64,000 nt of DNA from an uncultured Paracoccaceae bacterium (GTDB lineage Bacteria > Pseudomonadota > Alphaproteobacteria > Rhodobacterales > Rhodobacteraceae): the NCBI GenBank assembly GCA_947488605.1, contig CANKZJ010000002.1, forward strand, positions 372,001 to 436,000, written 5' to 3'. Of the stretch, positions 1 to 9,576 are shown one piece after another. Below the pieces are notes generated by a model that did no database searches, was not told the origin of the DNA, and worked only from the letters and a program-made list of their open reading frames with translations. How positions within the stretch are numbered: the first letter of the stretch is position 1; the number at the start of each line of letters is the position of its first letter. A program made the position numbers and the translations under genes.

Positions 1-2444
1 TCCATTGTCGGGTCATAAAGCGGTTTCAGCGATGCCGTCGCTTCATATCGCACACCTGCTACATCAATCTCCCAATGCCCGGCGTTCACGATCTCGGCTG
101 TCAGTGGGGCGTCATGTTCGGCAAAACCAATCCCCACCGCGCCGCCTAAGCTGTGGCCATACCCGCCGACCTGAATATAACCGACCTCGACCCCGTTCAA
201 AAAGATCAGCTCGTTGCCATAAAGCAGGGGTTCTGGATCCTTGAGCAGGAACTGCAGCATACGGGTTTTCGGCGTGCCTTGCGCTTTGATCGCTGCCAAG
301 GCGTCGCGTCCGATAAACCCGCCCGGTTTGTCCAGTTTGACGGCAAAGCCTAACCCTGCGGCGATAGGATTATCGGTGTTATCAACATCGATGCCAAAGT
401 CGCGATAGGCTTTTTCCAGGCGCAAGGAATTCAGCGTCTGCATGCCCGCGTTCCTGACCCCAAGATCTAGGCCAGCCTGCATCAGCAGATCGTATGTCTG
501 GACCGCTTGCGTGGATGGAACATGTAGCTCCCAGCCTAATTCGCCAATGAATGTAACCCGGTACGCCAGAACATGTGCGTAGCCCACGTCAATGTATTGT
601 GCCGACATGAAGGGAAACGCCTCATTCGAAAGGTCTGCGCCCGTCACACGCGTCAGTAATTCCCTCGCCTTGGGTCCATGCACATTGATTTGCGCGCGCC
701 CTGCTGTGACATCTGTGATGGTGATAAATTCGTCCGCACCAATGTGTCGACGCATTCGCATTTCGGTGTGCCCGTGCGAATTTTCGCCAACCACCACCAT
801 AAACTTGTCATCAGCCAACCGCGCGACAGTCAGGTCCGCCTCAAACCCGCCGGCCTCATTGACCCACGCGGTATAAACGACACGGCCTGACGCCACATCG
901 ACCTCGTTACATGATAATCGCGACATCAGTTTTACGGCGTCGCGCCCTTGGACAAGGAAACACGACATCGACGACATATCCATCAAGACAACGTCTTCGC
1001 GGGCCGCGCGATGCTCTTCTGCATGCCAGTCCCACCAGTTTTGGCGGAACCAACTGTATTCATCAATCTTGGCCTGCGCGGGCGAGGGGGCAAACCAATC
1101 GGGTGCCTCCCATCCATGCCCTTCCGAGAAATACGCACCAGTAGCCGCTAACCTGTCATGCAAGATGGACCGTTTGACGTCGCGCGCCGTCTTCGGGCTT
1201 TCATTGTGGAAATGCTGGCCAAAGAGTTTCCCCAATAGCTCGGGCGTGCGATCACGGCGAAAGGCTGGCGTTGCCTCGGATTTGGTAAAGCGATTGACGT
1301 TGATGCCGGTGACATCAAGCGGTGCAAGCCCATCAACGATCCAGTGTGCCAGCACCATGCCAGTTCCCGCACCGTTCAAAATACCCAACGAGTTCATGCC
1401 GCAGGCCACCCAAAGATTGCGTATCTCGGGTGTCGGACCCACCAGAGGGGCAAGGTCAGGTGTAAAGCTCTCGGGTCCGCAGAACAGTTTCTTTACACCG
1501 TAGTTCATCGTGTCAGGCACGCGGGAATAGGCCTTTTCCAGATCAGGACCAACGCGGTCCCAATCGGGTTCAATCTCACCAAATTCGAAATCGTCGGGGA
1601 TGCCGTCCAGCTTCCAAGCAGCAGCACCCGGTTCAAAAAGGCCCAGCATCATGCCACCGACTTCTTCGCGGTAGTAGGTGTATGTTGATGGGTCTTCCAA
1701 GACAGGCAAATCGCGCGGCAAATCAGGTATCGCTTCGGTGATCAGATAATAGTGCTCGGCGGCTTGCAGGGGCAGGTTGACCCCGTGCTTTTCACCCAGT
1801 TGCCGCGACCACATGCCCCCGCAGATGACGACGTTTTCAGCAGTAATCGTCTGACCATCTTGGGTTTGAACGCCAGTTGCTGTTCCGTTCGTGGTCAAAA
1901 TCTCGGTCACGCGCACGCCTTCAAAAAAACGCGCGCCGCCCATGCGGGCACCCTTTGCCAATGACATTGTCAGATCGACGGGGTTCGCGCGACCATCCTC
2001 GGGAATGTAGAATGCGCCTTTGACGTTCGACATATCGGCGATGGGAAACAAGTCTTTTGCTTCAGTGACACCGATCTCGTGACAGTTGATGCCGAACCGC
2101 CGCATGAACGGCGCGACGCGGCGCATCTCGTGCATGCGTTCGTCGTTCGTCGCGATTTGCAGATAACCGACATCGCGAAACCCTGTGGGCAAACCTGTTT
2201 CGGCCTCAAGATTGGCATAGAGATCACGACCGTGGGTGTAGATTTCGCATTCTGCTTGAGTCTTCAACAATCCCGCGACAATCAATCCGGCCGCATGCCA
2301 CGTGGTGCCAGATGTCAGTTGACCCTGCTCCAAGATCACAACGTCCGTGTGCCCCAGTTTCGTCAAATGGTACGCAGTATTCGTCCCGATTGAGCCCCCA
2401 CCAATAATGACTGTCTGGGCGTGTGAGGGCAGGGCCTTGGACAT
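1..2444 (-). CDS. FAD-dependent dimethylglycine/sarcosine dehydrogenase-like protein with GcvT domain (3' end cut)
   Basis: Translation gives an N-terminal DAO-type FAD domain with a GGGSIG dinucleotide motif (residues 15-20). A TTWHAAG segment follows, in which His50 matches the histidine that binds FAD covalently in dimethylglycine and sarcosine dehydrogenases. The C-terminal half looks like a GcvT/aminomethyltransferase folate-binding domain. The expected role is oxidative N-demethylation of a methylated glycine or related amine, passing the one-carbon unit to tetrahydrofolate. The start is the ATG at 2444, with GGAG eight bases upstream. About 814 codons are present and the last ones read LYDPTM, so only a few residues are probably missing beyond position 1. 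The exact substrate cannot be read from the sequence. Confidence 0.88.
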   Translation of the reverse strand, partial: MSKALPSHAQTVIIGGGSIGTNTAYHLTKLGHTDVVILEQGQLTSGTTWHAAGLIVAGLLKTQAECEIYTHGRDLYANLEAETGLPTGFRDVGYLQIATNDERMHEMRRVAPFMRRFGINCHEIGVTEAKDLFPIADMSNVKGAFYIPEDGRANPVDLTMSLAKGARMGGARFFEGVRVTEILTTNGTATGVQTQDGQTITAENVVICGGMWSRQLGEKHGVNLPLQAAEHYYLITEAIPDLPRDLPVLEDPSTYTYYREEVGGMMLGLFEPGAAAWKLDGIPDDFEFGEIEPDWDRVGPDLEKAYSRVPDTMNYGVKKLFCGPESFTPDLAPLVGPTPEIRNLWVACGMNSLGILNGAGTGMVLAHWIVDGLAPLDVTGINVNRFTKSEATPAFRRDRTPELLGKLFGQHFHNESPKTARDVKRSILHDRLAATGAYFSEGHGWEAPDWFAPSPAQAKIDEYSWFRQNWWDWHAEEHRAAREDVVLMDMSSMSCFLVQGRDAVKLMSRLSCNEVDVASGRVVYTAWVNEAGGFEADLTVARLADDKFMVVVGENSHGHTEMRMRRHIGADEFITITDVTAGRAQINVHGPKARELLTRVTGADLSNEAFPFMSAQYIDVGYAHVLAYRVTFIGELGWELHVPSTQAVQTYDLLMQAGLDLGVRNAGMQTLNSLRLEKAYRDFGIDVDNTDNPIAAGLGFAVKLDKPGGFIGRDALAAIKAQGTPKTRMLQFLLKDPEPLLYGNELIFLNGVEVGYIQVGGYGHSLGGAVGIGFAEHDAPLTAEIVNAGHWEIDVAGVRYEATASLKPLYDPTM

Positions 2445-2505
2445 TGTCTTGCTCCGATGAGGATATTTTCCGATATCGGTACCAATCTTTGCCCTGAAAT
2501 TCAAG

Positions 2506-2527
2506 CGACTGAACAATCATTCAGTCG
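2506..2527. promoter_or_regulatory. inverted repeat, candidate TetR-type operator upstream of the GcvT dehydrogenase
   Basis: CGACTGAA and TTCAGTCG form a perfect 8-bp inverted repeat around six bases. It lies 62-83 bases before the dehydrogenase ATG, in the 152-bp gap between that gene and the stop of the next minus-strand gene. Size and spacing suit a TetR-family dimer; the regulator is not in the window. A separate 10-bp palindrome, CCGATATCGG, sits closer to the gene at 2470-2479. Confidence 0.4.
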
Positions 2528-2596
2528 TATCGAAATCCAGTCGATCACGACCTGCCTCACAATGCAGCGTATTCACTATTTCCGGGCTGTTCCTGT

Positions 2597-3889
2597 TCAA
2601 ACGCCGATCTTATCGAGGAACCGAAGGCGGAGTATTTCGGCCTCAACAGCCAGTTTGCGCGCGAACGCAAAGGGCAGGGGGACCAATGGTGTCACGGGAA
2701 AACCCAAATCCTCGGAGCGAACACCGTGGGCCCAATCGGCCATAACGCGTCCCATCGCAGTCGCGACAGCAACGCCGCGCCCGTTATACCCCAAGCCTGC
2801 CATCATGCCGGGCGAGATTTCATGCAAATGCGGATAGTGGTCACGGGTCAAGGCGACGTAACCACCCCAAGCATGCGCCCACGCGACATCGCTCAGCTGC
2901 GGAAAGATCTTGGTTGTTACCTGCCTCAGCCACGCGATCTGTCGCTGGGTGGAGGCATCATTGTATGTGCCGCGTCCCCCCATGATGAACCGGCCATGCG
3001 CGTCCATGCGGAAGTAGAGCAAAAGCCGCCGTGCATCAGACAAGGCATTCAGATTTGGTAGAATAGAGGCCCGCAAGTTATCTGAAAGTGGTTTTGTGGC
3101 AACCTGCACTGATCGGACTGGCAGGATAGAATTGGCAAGCGGTGTGCTAAATTCACCTGTGTAAGCATTTGTGCATATCAGCACGCGGTCGCACCTTAGA
3201 ACCCCACTTTGCGTTTTTACTTGATAGCCGCCACCGGCTTGATCGATCTTGATCACAGGTGAATTACCGAAAAGCTGCGCGCCATTTCGTGCAGCTGCTT
3301 CAGCCAGTCCCAAAGCATAGTTGAGCGGATGCAAGTTGCCCCCACGCCTGTCAATCAGTCCGCCTAAGTACGCGGTCGTCCCGGTCAAACGGACAATCTC
3401 ATCGCGGTCGATTGGCTGGACATCAGCACCATAGTGGGCCCAGTCCTGCGCCAGATGATGTAGCGCGCGAAGCGTTTTGGGGGTATGCGCAGCACGGATC
3501 CAGCCCGGTCTTATCGCATCACACTGGATATTGTGCTTTTCAATCAGCGAAAAGACGAGGTCGGCCGCGTTGCCGGACATATCAATCATCCGCTCGCCAC
3601 TTTGGTTGCCGAAATTTGCAATGATGCTGCTGGGGCCGTCTTTCAGGCCCGGATTGATTTGCCCGCCATTGCGCCCTGACGCGCCCCAACCCGGCTGCTG
3701 CGCCTCAAGCAAAGCGACCGAAGCCCCTGCCTCGGCAAGATGTAATGCAGCGGACAGTCCCGTATAGCCACCACCGATCACGGCAACATCGCATCGTAGC
3801 TCACTATCGAGTGTTGGATAGGCGGGCACGGAGTTTGCTGTCGCGGTCCAAAGGCTGTCAGCAATAACAGGGCGTTCGTTGGGGATCAT
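2597..3889 (-). CDS. FAD-dependent amine oxidoreductase (PuuB/DAO family)
   Basis: This 430-residue protein has the N-terminal Rossmann motif GGGYTG followed by a conserved GWGASGRNGGQ segment, typical of the PuuB / gamma-glutamylputrescine oxidoreductase-like branch of the DAO family. It should use FAD to oxidise an amine or amino acid in the cytoplasm. The ATG at 3889 is preferred over an in-frame GTG at 3907 because GAGGAG lies seven bases before it. It is followed on the same strand, after 152 bp, by the GcvT-type dehydrogenase, so the two may share a role in methylated-amine or polyamine use; that link is inference. Confidence 0.8.
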   Translation of the reverse strand: MIPNERPVIADSLWTATANSVPAYPTLDSELRCDVAVIGGGYTGLSAALHLAEAGASVALLEAQQPGWGASGRNGGQINPGLKDGPSSIIANFGNQSGERMIDMSGNAADLVFSLIEKHNIQCDAIRPGWIRAAHTPKTLRALHHLAQDWAHYGADVQPIDRDEIVRLTGTTAYLGGLIDRRGGNLHPLNYALGLAEAAARNGAQLFGNSPVIKIDQAGGGYQVKTQSGVLRCDRVLICTNAYTGEFSTPLANSILPVRSVQVATKPLSDNLRASILPNLNALSDARRLLLYFRMDAHGRFIMGGRGTYNDASTQRQIAWLRQVTTKIFPQLSDVAWAHAWGGYVALTRDHYPHLHEISPGMMAGLGYNGRGVAVATAMGRVMADWAHGVRSEDLGFPVTPLVPLPFAFARKLAVEAEILRLRFLDKIGV

Positions 3890-4090
3890 GCGATGGCTCC
3901 TCGCCACGGGTTGCTGCGACCATTTCAGACCACACGCATTGCATCAACAACAAGCTGCGCGATGCTAACCCTTCGCGTGGTTTTTCATTTTGCATAGCGG
4001 GCGCCACCGAAAAACGCCCGTTCATATGAGACCGGGATGTGTGGGAGATATGAATTTTTCGGGAATGAAGTACCAGCACCTTGAGGCTAG

Positions 4091-4180
4091 TGGCGGAGGA
4101 GGTGGGATTCGAACCCACGGTAGACTTTCACCTACGTCGGTTTTCAAGACCGGTGCATTCAACCACTCTGCCACTCCTCC
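4091..4180 (-). tRNA. tRNA-Ser(UGA)
   Basis: The minus strand folds as a class II tRNA of 90 nt: acceptor GGAGGAG pairs with CTCCTCC, the TGGGTTCGAATCCCA T-arm is intact, a long variable arm is present, and CCA is encoded at the 3' end (4091-4093). The anticodon loop CTTGAAA gives anticodon TGA, at 4144-4146 on the plus strand. The long variable arm and anticodon both say serine. It stands alone between protein genes. Confidence 0.96.
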
Positions 4181-4297
4181 GACATCGCCCTGTTAGCGGG
4201 TCCAATCTGATTCTAAAAGCCGCTTAGCGACACTTGCTGACCGATCCTGCAATTCTGTGTCATTGCACTTTCTGGGTAGCCACATCACCGCAGAGCG

Positions 4298-4477
4298 TCA
4301 GTCCAGTCGGGTTGCCGCAACAGTGAAGCCGATCGCCGTCAGCCCCAGTGCAGCCGTCATTGCGATGCGCCCCGATTTTGCCGTTGCTTCGTCGATGTCA
4401 GGATTGCTTTGGGTAACACTGCTGCAGGCCGACACAGCCAGAACAGACGCAAGGCAGATGACTTTGGTGGTGTGCAT
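4298..4477 (-). CDS. small putative lipoprotein
   Basis: A 59-residue reading frame starts with MHTTKVICLASVLAVSAC, a lipoprotein signal peptide whose lipobox ends in VSAC at Cys18. A short polar stretch and a single hydrophobic segment (AALGLTAIGFTVAAT) follow. I do not recognise a family. Upstream in-frame ATGs at 4489, 4513 and 4558 exist, but only the start at 4477 puts the signal peptide at the N-terminus. No strong Shine-Dalgarno is visible. Function unknown, probably a minor envelope protein. Confidence 0.45.
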   Translation of the reverse strand: MHTTKVICLASVLAVSACSSVTQSNPDIDEATAKSGRIAMTAALGLTAIGFTVAATRLD

Positions 4478-4809
4478 AAACTGAAGCATTCTGAAGGACC
4501 CAAAGAGAGACATGCGCCCGACCATGTGTGATTTCCGAAATAGGTTCAATGGGGGCAAGACAGCGCGACCTTATGGCGTTGTAAGAAATACCCCGTCGTC
4601 CATTCCATAGAACAACGGGGATATCCGCTGACATTTTGGCCTAGAGCCTTTCAAAACATGGTTTCTGACGCTATCGTGCCGGTATTGCGCACGTGATTTG
4701 TCGATGGTGGTATTATGGGCAGTGTGCGATAACCGTTGAGCAGTAACAAATACAGCTGAGAAACAGCTGACTTTCCCCATATTTTGGGGCACAGCGTAAG
4801 GGGCTAGAA
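4478..4809. other. intergenic region without a recognised gene
   Basis: This 332-bp gap separates the divergent small lipoprotein and the SPOR lipoprotein. It holds short dyads only: CCCCGT/ACGGGG around 4592-4619, CAGCTG-AGAAA-CAGCTG, and CCCC/GGGG flanking an AT-rich loop about 20 bases before the SPOR gene. I see no convincing promoter pair, RNA gene or further reading frame. Confidence 0.4.
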
Positions 4810-5868
4810 ATGACAGGCTTAGTATTTTTGAAATCGAAAAAGTGGCCAGTGTCCATGGCATTGATTGCGGCCATGGGGTTGGCCGCTTGCGACGACAACG
4901 GCGATTTCGCTTTTCCGACCTCTGAGGCTGCCGAGCCCGCCCAACTTTTACCAGCAAACGCGCCCAATCAGCGTGTACAAGAGGGCGTCGACGTTGAACG
5001 CCCCGACATATTCGAAGTCACAGATCGTGGCCTTTGGGATGGGCGTCCGTCGCTTGGTGGTGTTTGGGTTGCACATCCAGATGTCAGTGACCCCGAGCGT
5101 GTTGTTATCCGTAACACGGACAATGGCCGCGAAATCATTGGTGCCTTGTTCCGCCGTGAACGCGAAAATCCGGGCCCACTTCTACAAGTATCCTCGGACG
5201 CTGCGGATGAGCTGGGCATTTTACCTGGCGCGCCAACTGAATTGACCGTCATCGCATTGCGCCGTGAAGAGACGGAGGTCGAAGAAGCCGAGGCAGATGT
5301 TATAAACCCAGTGGTTGCCAGCCTTGATGCACCTGTCGCCATCGAGGCTGAACCACTTGATCCCGTTGAAACCGACGATGGCGACGCTGTGGATACCGCT
5401 GTGGCTGCTACCGCTGTTGTTTTGCCACCAGCGCTGGAGGCCGCAACAGCAGCGGTTGAAGATGCGGCCACTTTGACGGCGAGCACTGCGGCAGAAACCG
5501 CAAGTCTGGCGTCCGAGGCAATTGCAACCGCACCTGAGGTTGTGGATGACGCGCCAATCGACGTCTCTGCGGTTCTTGCGGCACCCTTGCCAGAACCAGC
5601 CCCAGTCCCGGTGGAGCCGCTTCCAGCGGGGTCTACCGCACAGATCGGTGTCTATAGTGTCGAAGCAAATGCAGGTGCGGATGCGCAACGCATCATCGCC
5701 TCAGGCATCCAAGCCGCCGTCTTGCCAGAAGAGATTGGTGGACGCACAGTCTGGCGGGTAATTGCCGGGCCATTGTCCGATACGGGTATGGTCGCAAACC
5801 TGCAAAGCATGGGTTTTGTCGATGCGTTCGTCATTGAAGACGAAGAAGATGAAAGCACCGACGAATAG
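4810..5868 (+). CDS. SPOR-domain lipoprotein
   Basis: The 352-residue product begins with a signal sequence ending in a lipobox (AAMGLAACDDN), so it is probably a lipoprotein. A globular part runs to about residue 150. It is followed by a long acidic, Ala/Val/Pro/Glu-rich low-complexity linker (about 155-270) and a C-terminal SPOR domain (about 275-350, AQIGVYSVEAN to FVDAFVIED). SPOR domains bind denuded septal peptidoglycan. The next gene, 24 bp downstream, is a D-Ala-D-Ala carboxypeptidase, which supports a cell-wall role. The linker probably spans the periplasm. Confidence 0.8.
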   Translation: MTGLVFLKSKKWPVSMALIAAMGLAACDDNGDFAFPTSEAAEPAQLLPANAPNQRVQEGVDVERPDIFEVTDRGLWDGRPSLGGVWVAHPDVSDPERVVIRNTDNGREIIGALFRRERENPGPLLQVSSDAADELGILPGAPTELTVIALRREETEVEEAEADVINPVVASLDAPVAIEAEPLDPVETDDGDAVDTAVAATAVVLPPALEAATAAVEDAATLTASTAAETASLASEAIATAPEVVDDAPIDVSAVLAAPLPEPAPVPVEPLPAGSTAQIGVYSVEANAGADAQRIIASGIQAAVLPEEIGGRTVWRVIAGPLSDTGMVANLQSMGFVDAFVIEDEEDESTDE

Positions 5869-5892
5869 ACGACTGCGACCGAAAGGAAGACC

Positions 5893-7068
5893 ATGATGCG
5901 CTTTGTTATGCTTCGTAAATTTGCATGGGCCTTGGCCATAGTTGCGACCCCATTCAGTGCCTTCGCCTTTGAAACCTCTGCGCGCGCAGCTTACGTTTAT
6001 GATCAAACGACGGGCACAGTGTTGTTTTCGAAGAACGCACAAGAACCACTGCCGCCTGCATCAATGTCAAAGCTGATGACGATCTATATGGCGTTCGAGG
6101 CCGTAGCTGACGGCCGTCTTGCCATTGACGAGGTTCTGACGGTGTCCAGCAACGCGGCCAGTTACGGTGGATCGTCCATGTTCTTGGACACGACCGATCG
6201 CGTATCTGTCGAGGATTTGTTGCGCGGTGTGATTGTCGTGTCGGGCAATGACGCAAGCGTCGTCTTGGCCGAGGCGCTTTCACCGGATGGAAGCGAGGCA
6301 GGTTTTGCCCGCATGATGACCGAGCGTGCACGGCAAATGGGCATGATGAATTCTACTTTCGTGAATGCAAGCGGCTGGCCTGTCGCAGGTCACCGCATGT
6401 CGATGCAGGACCTTGGCATCCTGGCCGATCGATTGATTGCGGATTTCCCAACGTTCTATCCGCTTTTCGCAGAGACAGAATTTGCGTTTGACGGGCGGGT
6501 CCCGTCGAATTCGCGCAACCGCAATCCTGTTTTGACAATGGGGCTTGGGGCAGATGGCCTTAAAACGGGTCATACCGAAGAAGCGGGTTTTGGTTTGGTT
6601 GGCTCTGCAAAGCAGGATGATCGCCGGATTATTTTTGTCATAACTGGCCTTGATAGTCGTGCCGCGCGCGCCGAGGAATCCACGAAGATCATCAATTGGG
6701 CGTTCCGTCAGTTTGCCGAAAAAGAAGTGGCAGAAGCAGGCACGCGCATTGCTTCGGCTGACGTTTGGATGGGTGACGTACCTACCGTGGGTTTGACCGT
6801 TGCAGAAGATTTTTCCTTACTTGTGCCGGTTCTGAACCAAGGAGAGATCGACGCCGAAGTAATCTATGATGGCCCGATCGAAGCGCCGATTGTGGCCGGA
6901 CAACAGGTTGGTGAACTTGTGATCAATTTAGATGAACTGCCCGAAAAGCGCATCCCACTTGTTGCTGAGAATGATGTCGCTCGCGGTGGATTTTCAACGC
7001 GTTTACGCACCGCCGCGCTCGTTCTTTGGCAAAAGTTTGGCCCAACAGGCGCGCCGGAAGACGCATGA
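5893..7068 (+). CDS. dacF: D-alanyl-D-alanine carboxypeptidase (DacF/PBP5-like)
   Basis: This 391-residue serine peptidase S11 protein should trim the terminal D-Ala from peptidoglycan stem peptides in the periplasm. An N-terminal signal peptide ends near FSAFAFE. All three penicillin-binding motifs are present: S57-M-S-K60 (SxxK), SGN at 117-119 and KTG at about 224-226. A PBP5-type C-terminal domain follows. The start ATG at 5893 is preceded by AAAGGAAG; ATG 5896 is an alternative. It follows the SPOR lipoprotein and overlaps tmk by ATGA, so the run is probably one transcript. Confidence 0.92.
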   Translation: MMRFVMLRKFAWALAIVATPFSAFAFETSARAAYVYDQTTGTVLFSKNAQEPLPPASMSKLMTIYMAFEAVADGRLAIDEVLTVSSNAASYGGSSMFLDTTDRVSVEDLLRGVIVVSGNDASVVLAEALSPDGSEAGFARMMTERARQMGMMNSTFVNASGWPVAGHRMSMQDLGILADRLIADFPTFYPLFAETEFAFDGRVPSNSRNRNPVLTMGLGADGLKTGHTEEAGFGLVGSAKQDDRRIIFVITGLDSRAARAEESTKIINWAFRQFAEKEVAEAGTRIASADVWMGDVPTVGLTVAEDFSLLVPVLNQGEIDAEVIYDGPIEAPIVAGQQVGELVINLDELPEKRIPLVAENDVARGGFSTRLRTAALVLWQKFGPTGAPEDA

Positions 7069-7673
7069 GCAAACCACGCTTTATTACGTTTGAAGGTATC
7101 GACGGGTCCGGCAAGTCAACGCAATCACGCCGCTTTGCCGCGCATTTGCAGGCCCAAGGCGAAGGGATTGTTCTGACACGTGAACCCGGCGGCAGCCCCG
7201 GTGCCGAGGAAATTCGCCAGCTGGTGCTGACAGGTGATCCTGATCGCTGGTCGCCCGAAACGGAAATTTTGCTATTCACCGCATCGCGCCGTGATCATCT
7301 GGAAAAGACCATTGAACCTGCTTTGGCTGCGGGAAAAACTGTCATTTCCGACAGGTTCGCTGACAGCACGCGGGTCTATCAAGGGGCGACCCGCGGCGAC
7401 CTGCGCGGGATGGTTGATAGTTTGCACAACCTGATGATTGGGCGTGAACCGGACCTGACATTCATCATTGATATGGATCCTGCAACGGCACTTGAACGCG
7501 GCCTTGCGCGCAAATCAGGTGAAGACCGGTTTGAGGACTTCGGTCTGGGTTTTCAAGAAACACTGCGCCATGGGTTTTTGGCCTTGGCAAAGGCCAACCC
7601 CGGTCGCTGTGTTCTGATCGATGGAAACCGGACCGCAGATCAAATCGCCAGCGAAATTGCAGCTCACGCATGA
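7065..7673 (+). CDS. tmk: thymidylate kinase
   Basis: The product (202 residues) phosphorylates dTMP to dTDP. It starts MSKPRFITFEGIDGSGKST, which contains the P-loop GIDGSGKST. The DR motif (SDRFADST) and the LID region near ARKSGEDRFED are typical of the family. The ATG at 7065 overlaps the dacF stop as ATGA and matches the family N-terminus; an upstream in-frame start at 7026 would lie inside dacF. The downstream overlap with holB is also ATGA. Confidence 0.95.
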   Translation: MSKPRFITFEGIDGSGKSTQSRRFAAHLQAQGEGIVLTREPGGSPGAEEIRQLVLTGDPDRWSPETEILLFTASRRDHLEKTIEPALAAGKTVISDRFADSTRVYQGATRGDLRGMVDSLHNLMIGREPDLTFIIDMDPATALERGLARKSGEDRFEDFGLGFQETLRHGFLALAKANPGRCVLIDGNRTADQIASEIAAHA

Positions 7674-8776
7674 ACGACGACGATATCCCAGAACCTGACC
7701 GGATTGCGGGCGCACCACACCCACGCGAGACAGCCACGCTTTATGGACAATCCAAAGCCGAGGCTGATTTTCTCGAGGCGTTTGGGGCAGGGCGGCTGCA
7801 TTCGGGTTGGCTGATCACAGGACCGCGTGGCGTTGGAAAAGCCACGCTCGCTTGGAAAATTGCGACCTTTCTGCTGGCAAATCCCGAAGTTGGTTTGTTT
7901 GGCGAGCCCAGCCTCGCGGTCGACCCTGATCATCAAGATGCGCGATTGATCCAAGCCGGCGCGCATCCGCGCTTGTCGCTGATCCGCCGCCCTTGGGATG
8001 ACAAAACCAAAAAGCTGAAGACGGAAATTACCGTGGATGCTGTCCGGGGTCTCAAGAACTTCTTTCACCTCTCAGCGGCTGACGGTGGTCGGCGCGTCGT
8101 GATCGTCGATGCGGCAGACGAGCTGAACCGCAATGCGGCCAACGCTATCTTGAAAGAACTCGAAGAGCCGCCAAGTGACACCACGATCTTGCTGGTCGCA
8201 CATCAACCGTCGCGCCTTTTGCCGACAATCCGGTCGCGGTGCCGCGAGCTGCGTTGTGCACGCCTTGGCGCAGATGATTTGCAAAAAGCGCTAACACAAG
8301 CGGGGCACCCGTCCGAGCAATCTGAGAGCCTTGCGACCTTAGCCGGGGGATCGGCGGGCGATGCAATCCGGCTTTTGAACCATGACGGATTGCCGCTTTA
8401 CGCTGAACTGATGAAGCTCTTTGATGGATTACCTCACATTGATCGACCTGCCGCCTTACGTTTGGCAGACAGCTGCGTTGGCCGCGCCGCGGATGTGCGT
8501 TTTGGCATGACGCTCGACTTGATCGACTTATTCTTGTCGCGTGCCGCGCGCGCAGGCTTGATGGGTGAACCGAACGCGCAAGCGGCACCCGGCGAGGCGC
8601 GATTGCTTGCGCGCTTGTCGCCCAATGATCGGGCAGCGCGCGCTTGGGCGCAGCTGCAACAGGATTTGACGGACCGTTCACGTCACGGGCGCGCGGTCAA
8701 CCTTGACCCTGCGGTGTTGATCCTTGATATGATTTTCAAGATTGAAGAGACGGCGCAAGCAACCGTCGCGGCCTGA
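7670..8776 (+). CDS. holB: DNA polymerase III subunit delta'
   Basis: A 368-residue AAA+ clamp-loader subunit that helps place the beta clamp on primed DNA. It shows a Walker A-like GPRGVGKAT near residue 44, ELEEPPSDTTILLVAH around the sensor 1 region, and the SRC motif in TIRSRCREL. Its place after tmk and before tatD is the usual tmk-holB-tatD order. It overlaps tmk by ATGA and ends 11 bp before tatD. Confidence 0.92.
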   Translation: MNDDDIPEPDRIAGAPHPRETATLYGQSKAEADFLEAFGAGRLHSGWLITGPRGVGKATLAWKIATFLLANPEVGLFGEPSLAVDPDHQDARLIQAGAHPRLSLIRRPWDDKTKKLKTEITVDAVRGLKNFFHLSAADGGRRVVIVDAADELNRNAANAILKELEEPPSDTTILLVAHQPSRLLPTIRSRCRELRCARLGADDLQKALTQAGHPSEQSESLATLAGGSAGDAIRLLNHDGLPLYAELMKLFDGLPHIDRPAALRLADSCVGRAADVRFGMTLDLIDLFLSRAARAGLMGEPNAQAAPGEARLLARLSPNDRAARAWAQLQQDLTDRSRHGRAVNLDPAVLILDMIFKIEETAQATVAA

Positions 8777-8787
8777 AAGCCCCCCCA

Positions 8788-9576
8788 ATGACCCAAGCAA
8801 CCATCGTCGACAGCCACTGCCACCTCGACTTTCCAGACTTTGACGCAGAACGTGACGCCATTGTGGAGCGCGCTGTTGCAGCGGGTGTGACCCGTATGGT
8901 CACCATCTGCACCAAGCTACGGTTAGAGCCACAAGTACGCGCGATTGCTGAGAAATTCCCACAAGTGTTCTATGCCGCAGGAACCCACCCGATGAGCGCT
9001 GCGGATGAGCCGCTGGCGACATTGGAAGAGCTAGTAGCCCTTGCTGATCACCCAAAGTTTGTGGGGATAGGTGAAACTGGGCTCGACTATCATTACACCG
9101 CCGAAAGTGCCGCAATCCAACAAAAGTCCTTGCGCGTCCATATTGCGGCCGCGCGACAAACCAAGCTGCCACTGATTATTCATGCGCGCGCGGCGGACGA
9201 CGATATGGCGCGAATTTTGCGCGAAGAACATCACAAGGGTGCGTTTAGCTGCGTGATGCATTGCTTCTCAAGCAGCGCGGCACTTGCACAAGACGCACTG
9301 GATTTGGGATTCTACCTATCGATGTCCGGCATCGCGGCTTTTCCCAAAAGCCAGGAACTGCGCGATATCTTCGCAAAGGCACCCATCGACCGTGTGCTGG
9401 TTGAAACGGACAGCCCCTATCTCGCCCCGCCACCCTTTCGCGGAAAGCGCAACGAGCCTGCCTACACAGCCAATACCGCCAAAGTTGGCGCAGAGGTCTT
9501 TGGCCTCTCTTATGAAGACTTCGCCCGTCAAACGACCCAAAATTTTGAACGCCTATTCTGGAAAGCCAAAGCATGA
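8788..9576 (+). CDS. tatD: TatD-family metal-dependent deoxyribonuclease
   Basis: The 262-residue protein has the TatD metal-binding signatures: DSHCHLDF at the N-terminus, GETGLDYH in the middle, HCFSS, and ETDSPYLAP near residue 210. TatD proteins are cytoplasmic Mg-dependent nucleases or hydrolases linked to DNA repair and quality control. The ATG at 8788 lies 11 bp after holB, and the 3' end overlaps the MBL-fold gene by ATGA. Confidence 0.93.
   Translation: MTQATIVDSHCHLDFPDFDAERDAIVERAVAAGVTRMVTICTKLRLEPQVRAIAEKFPQVFYAAGTHPMSAADEPLATLEELVALADHPKFVGIGETGLDYHYTAESAAIQQKSLRVHIAAARQTKLPLIIHARAADDDMARILREEHHKGAFSCVMHCFSSSAALAQDALDLGFYLSMSGIAAFPKSQELRDIFAKAPIDRVLVETDSPYLAPPPFRGKRNEPAYTANTAKVGAEVFGLSYEDFARQTTQNFERLFWKAKA

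Noticed and set aside
3998-4020. CGGGCG/CGCCCG hairpin as the terminator of tRNA-Ser
   Set aside because: The stem is six bases with an 11-base loop about 70 bases past the tRNA and no T-run on the minus strand after it.
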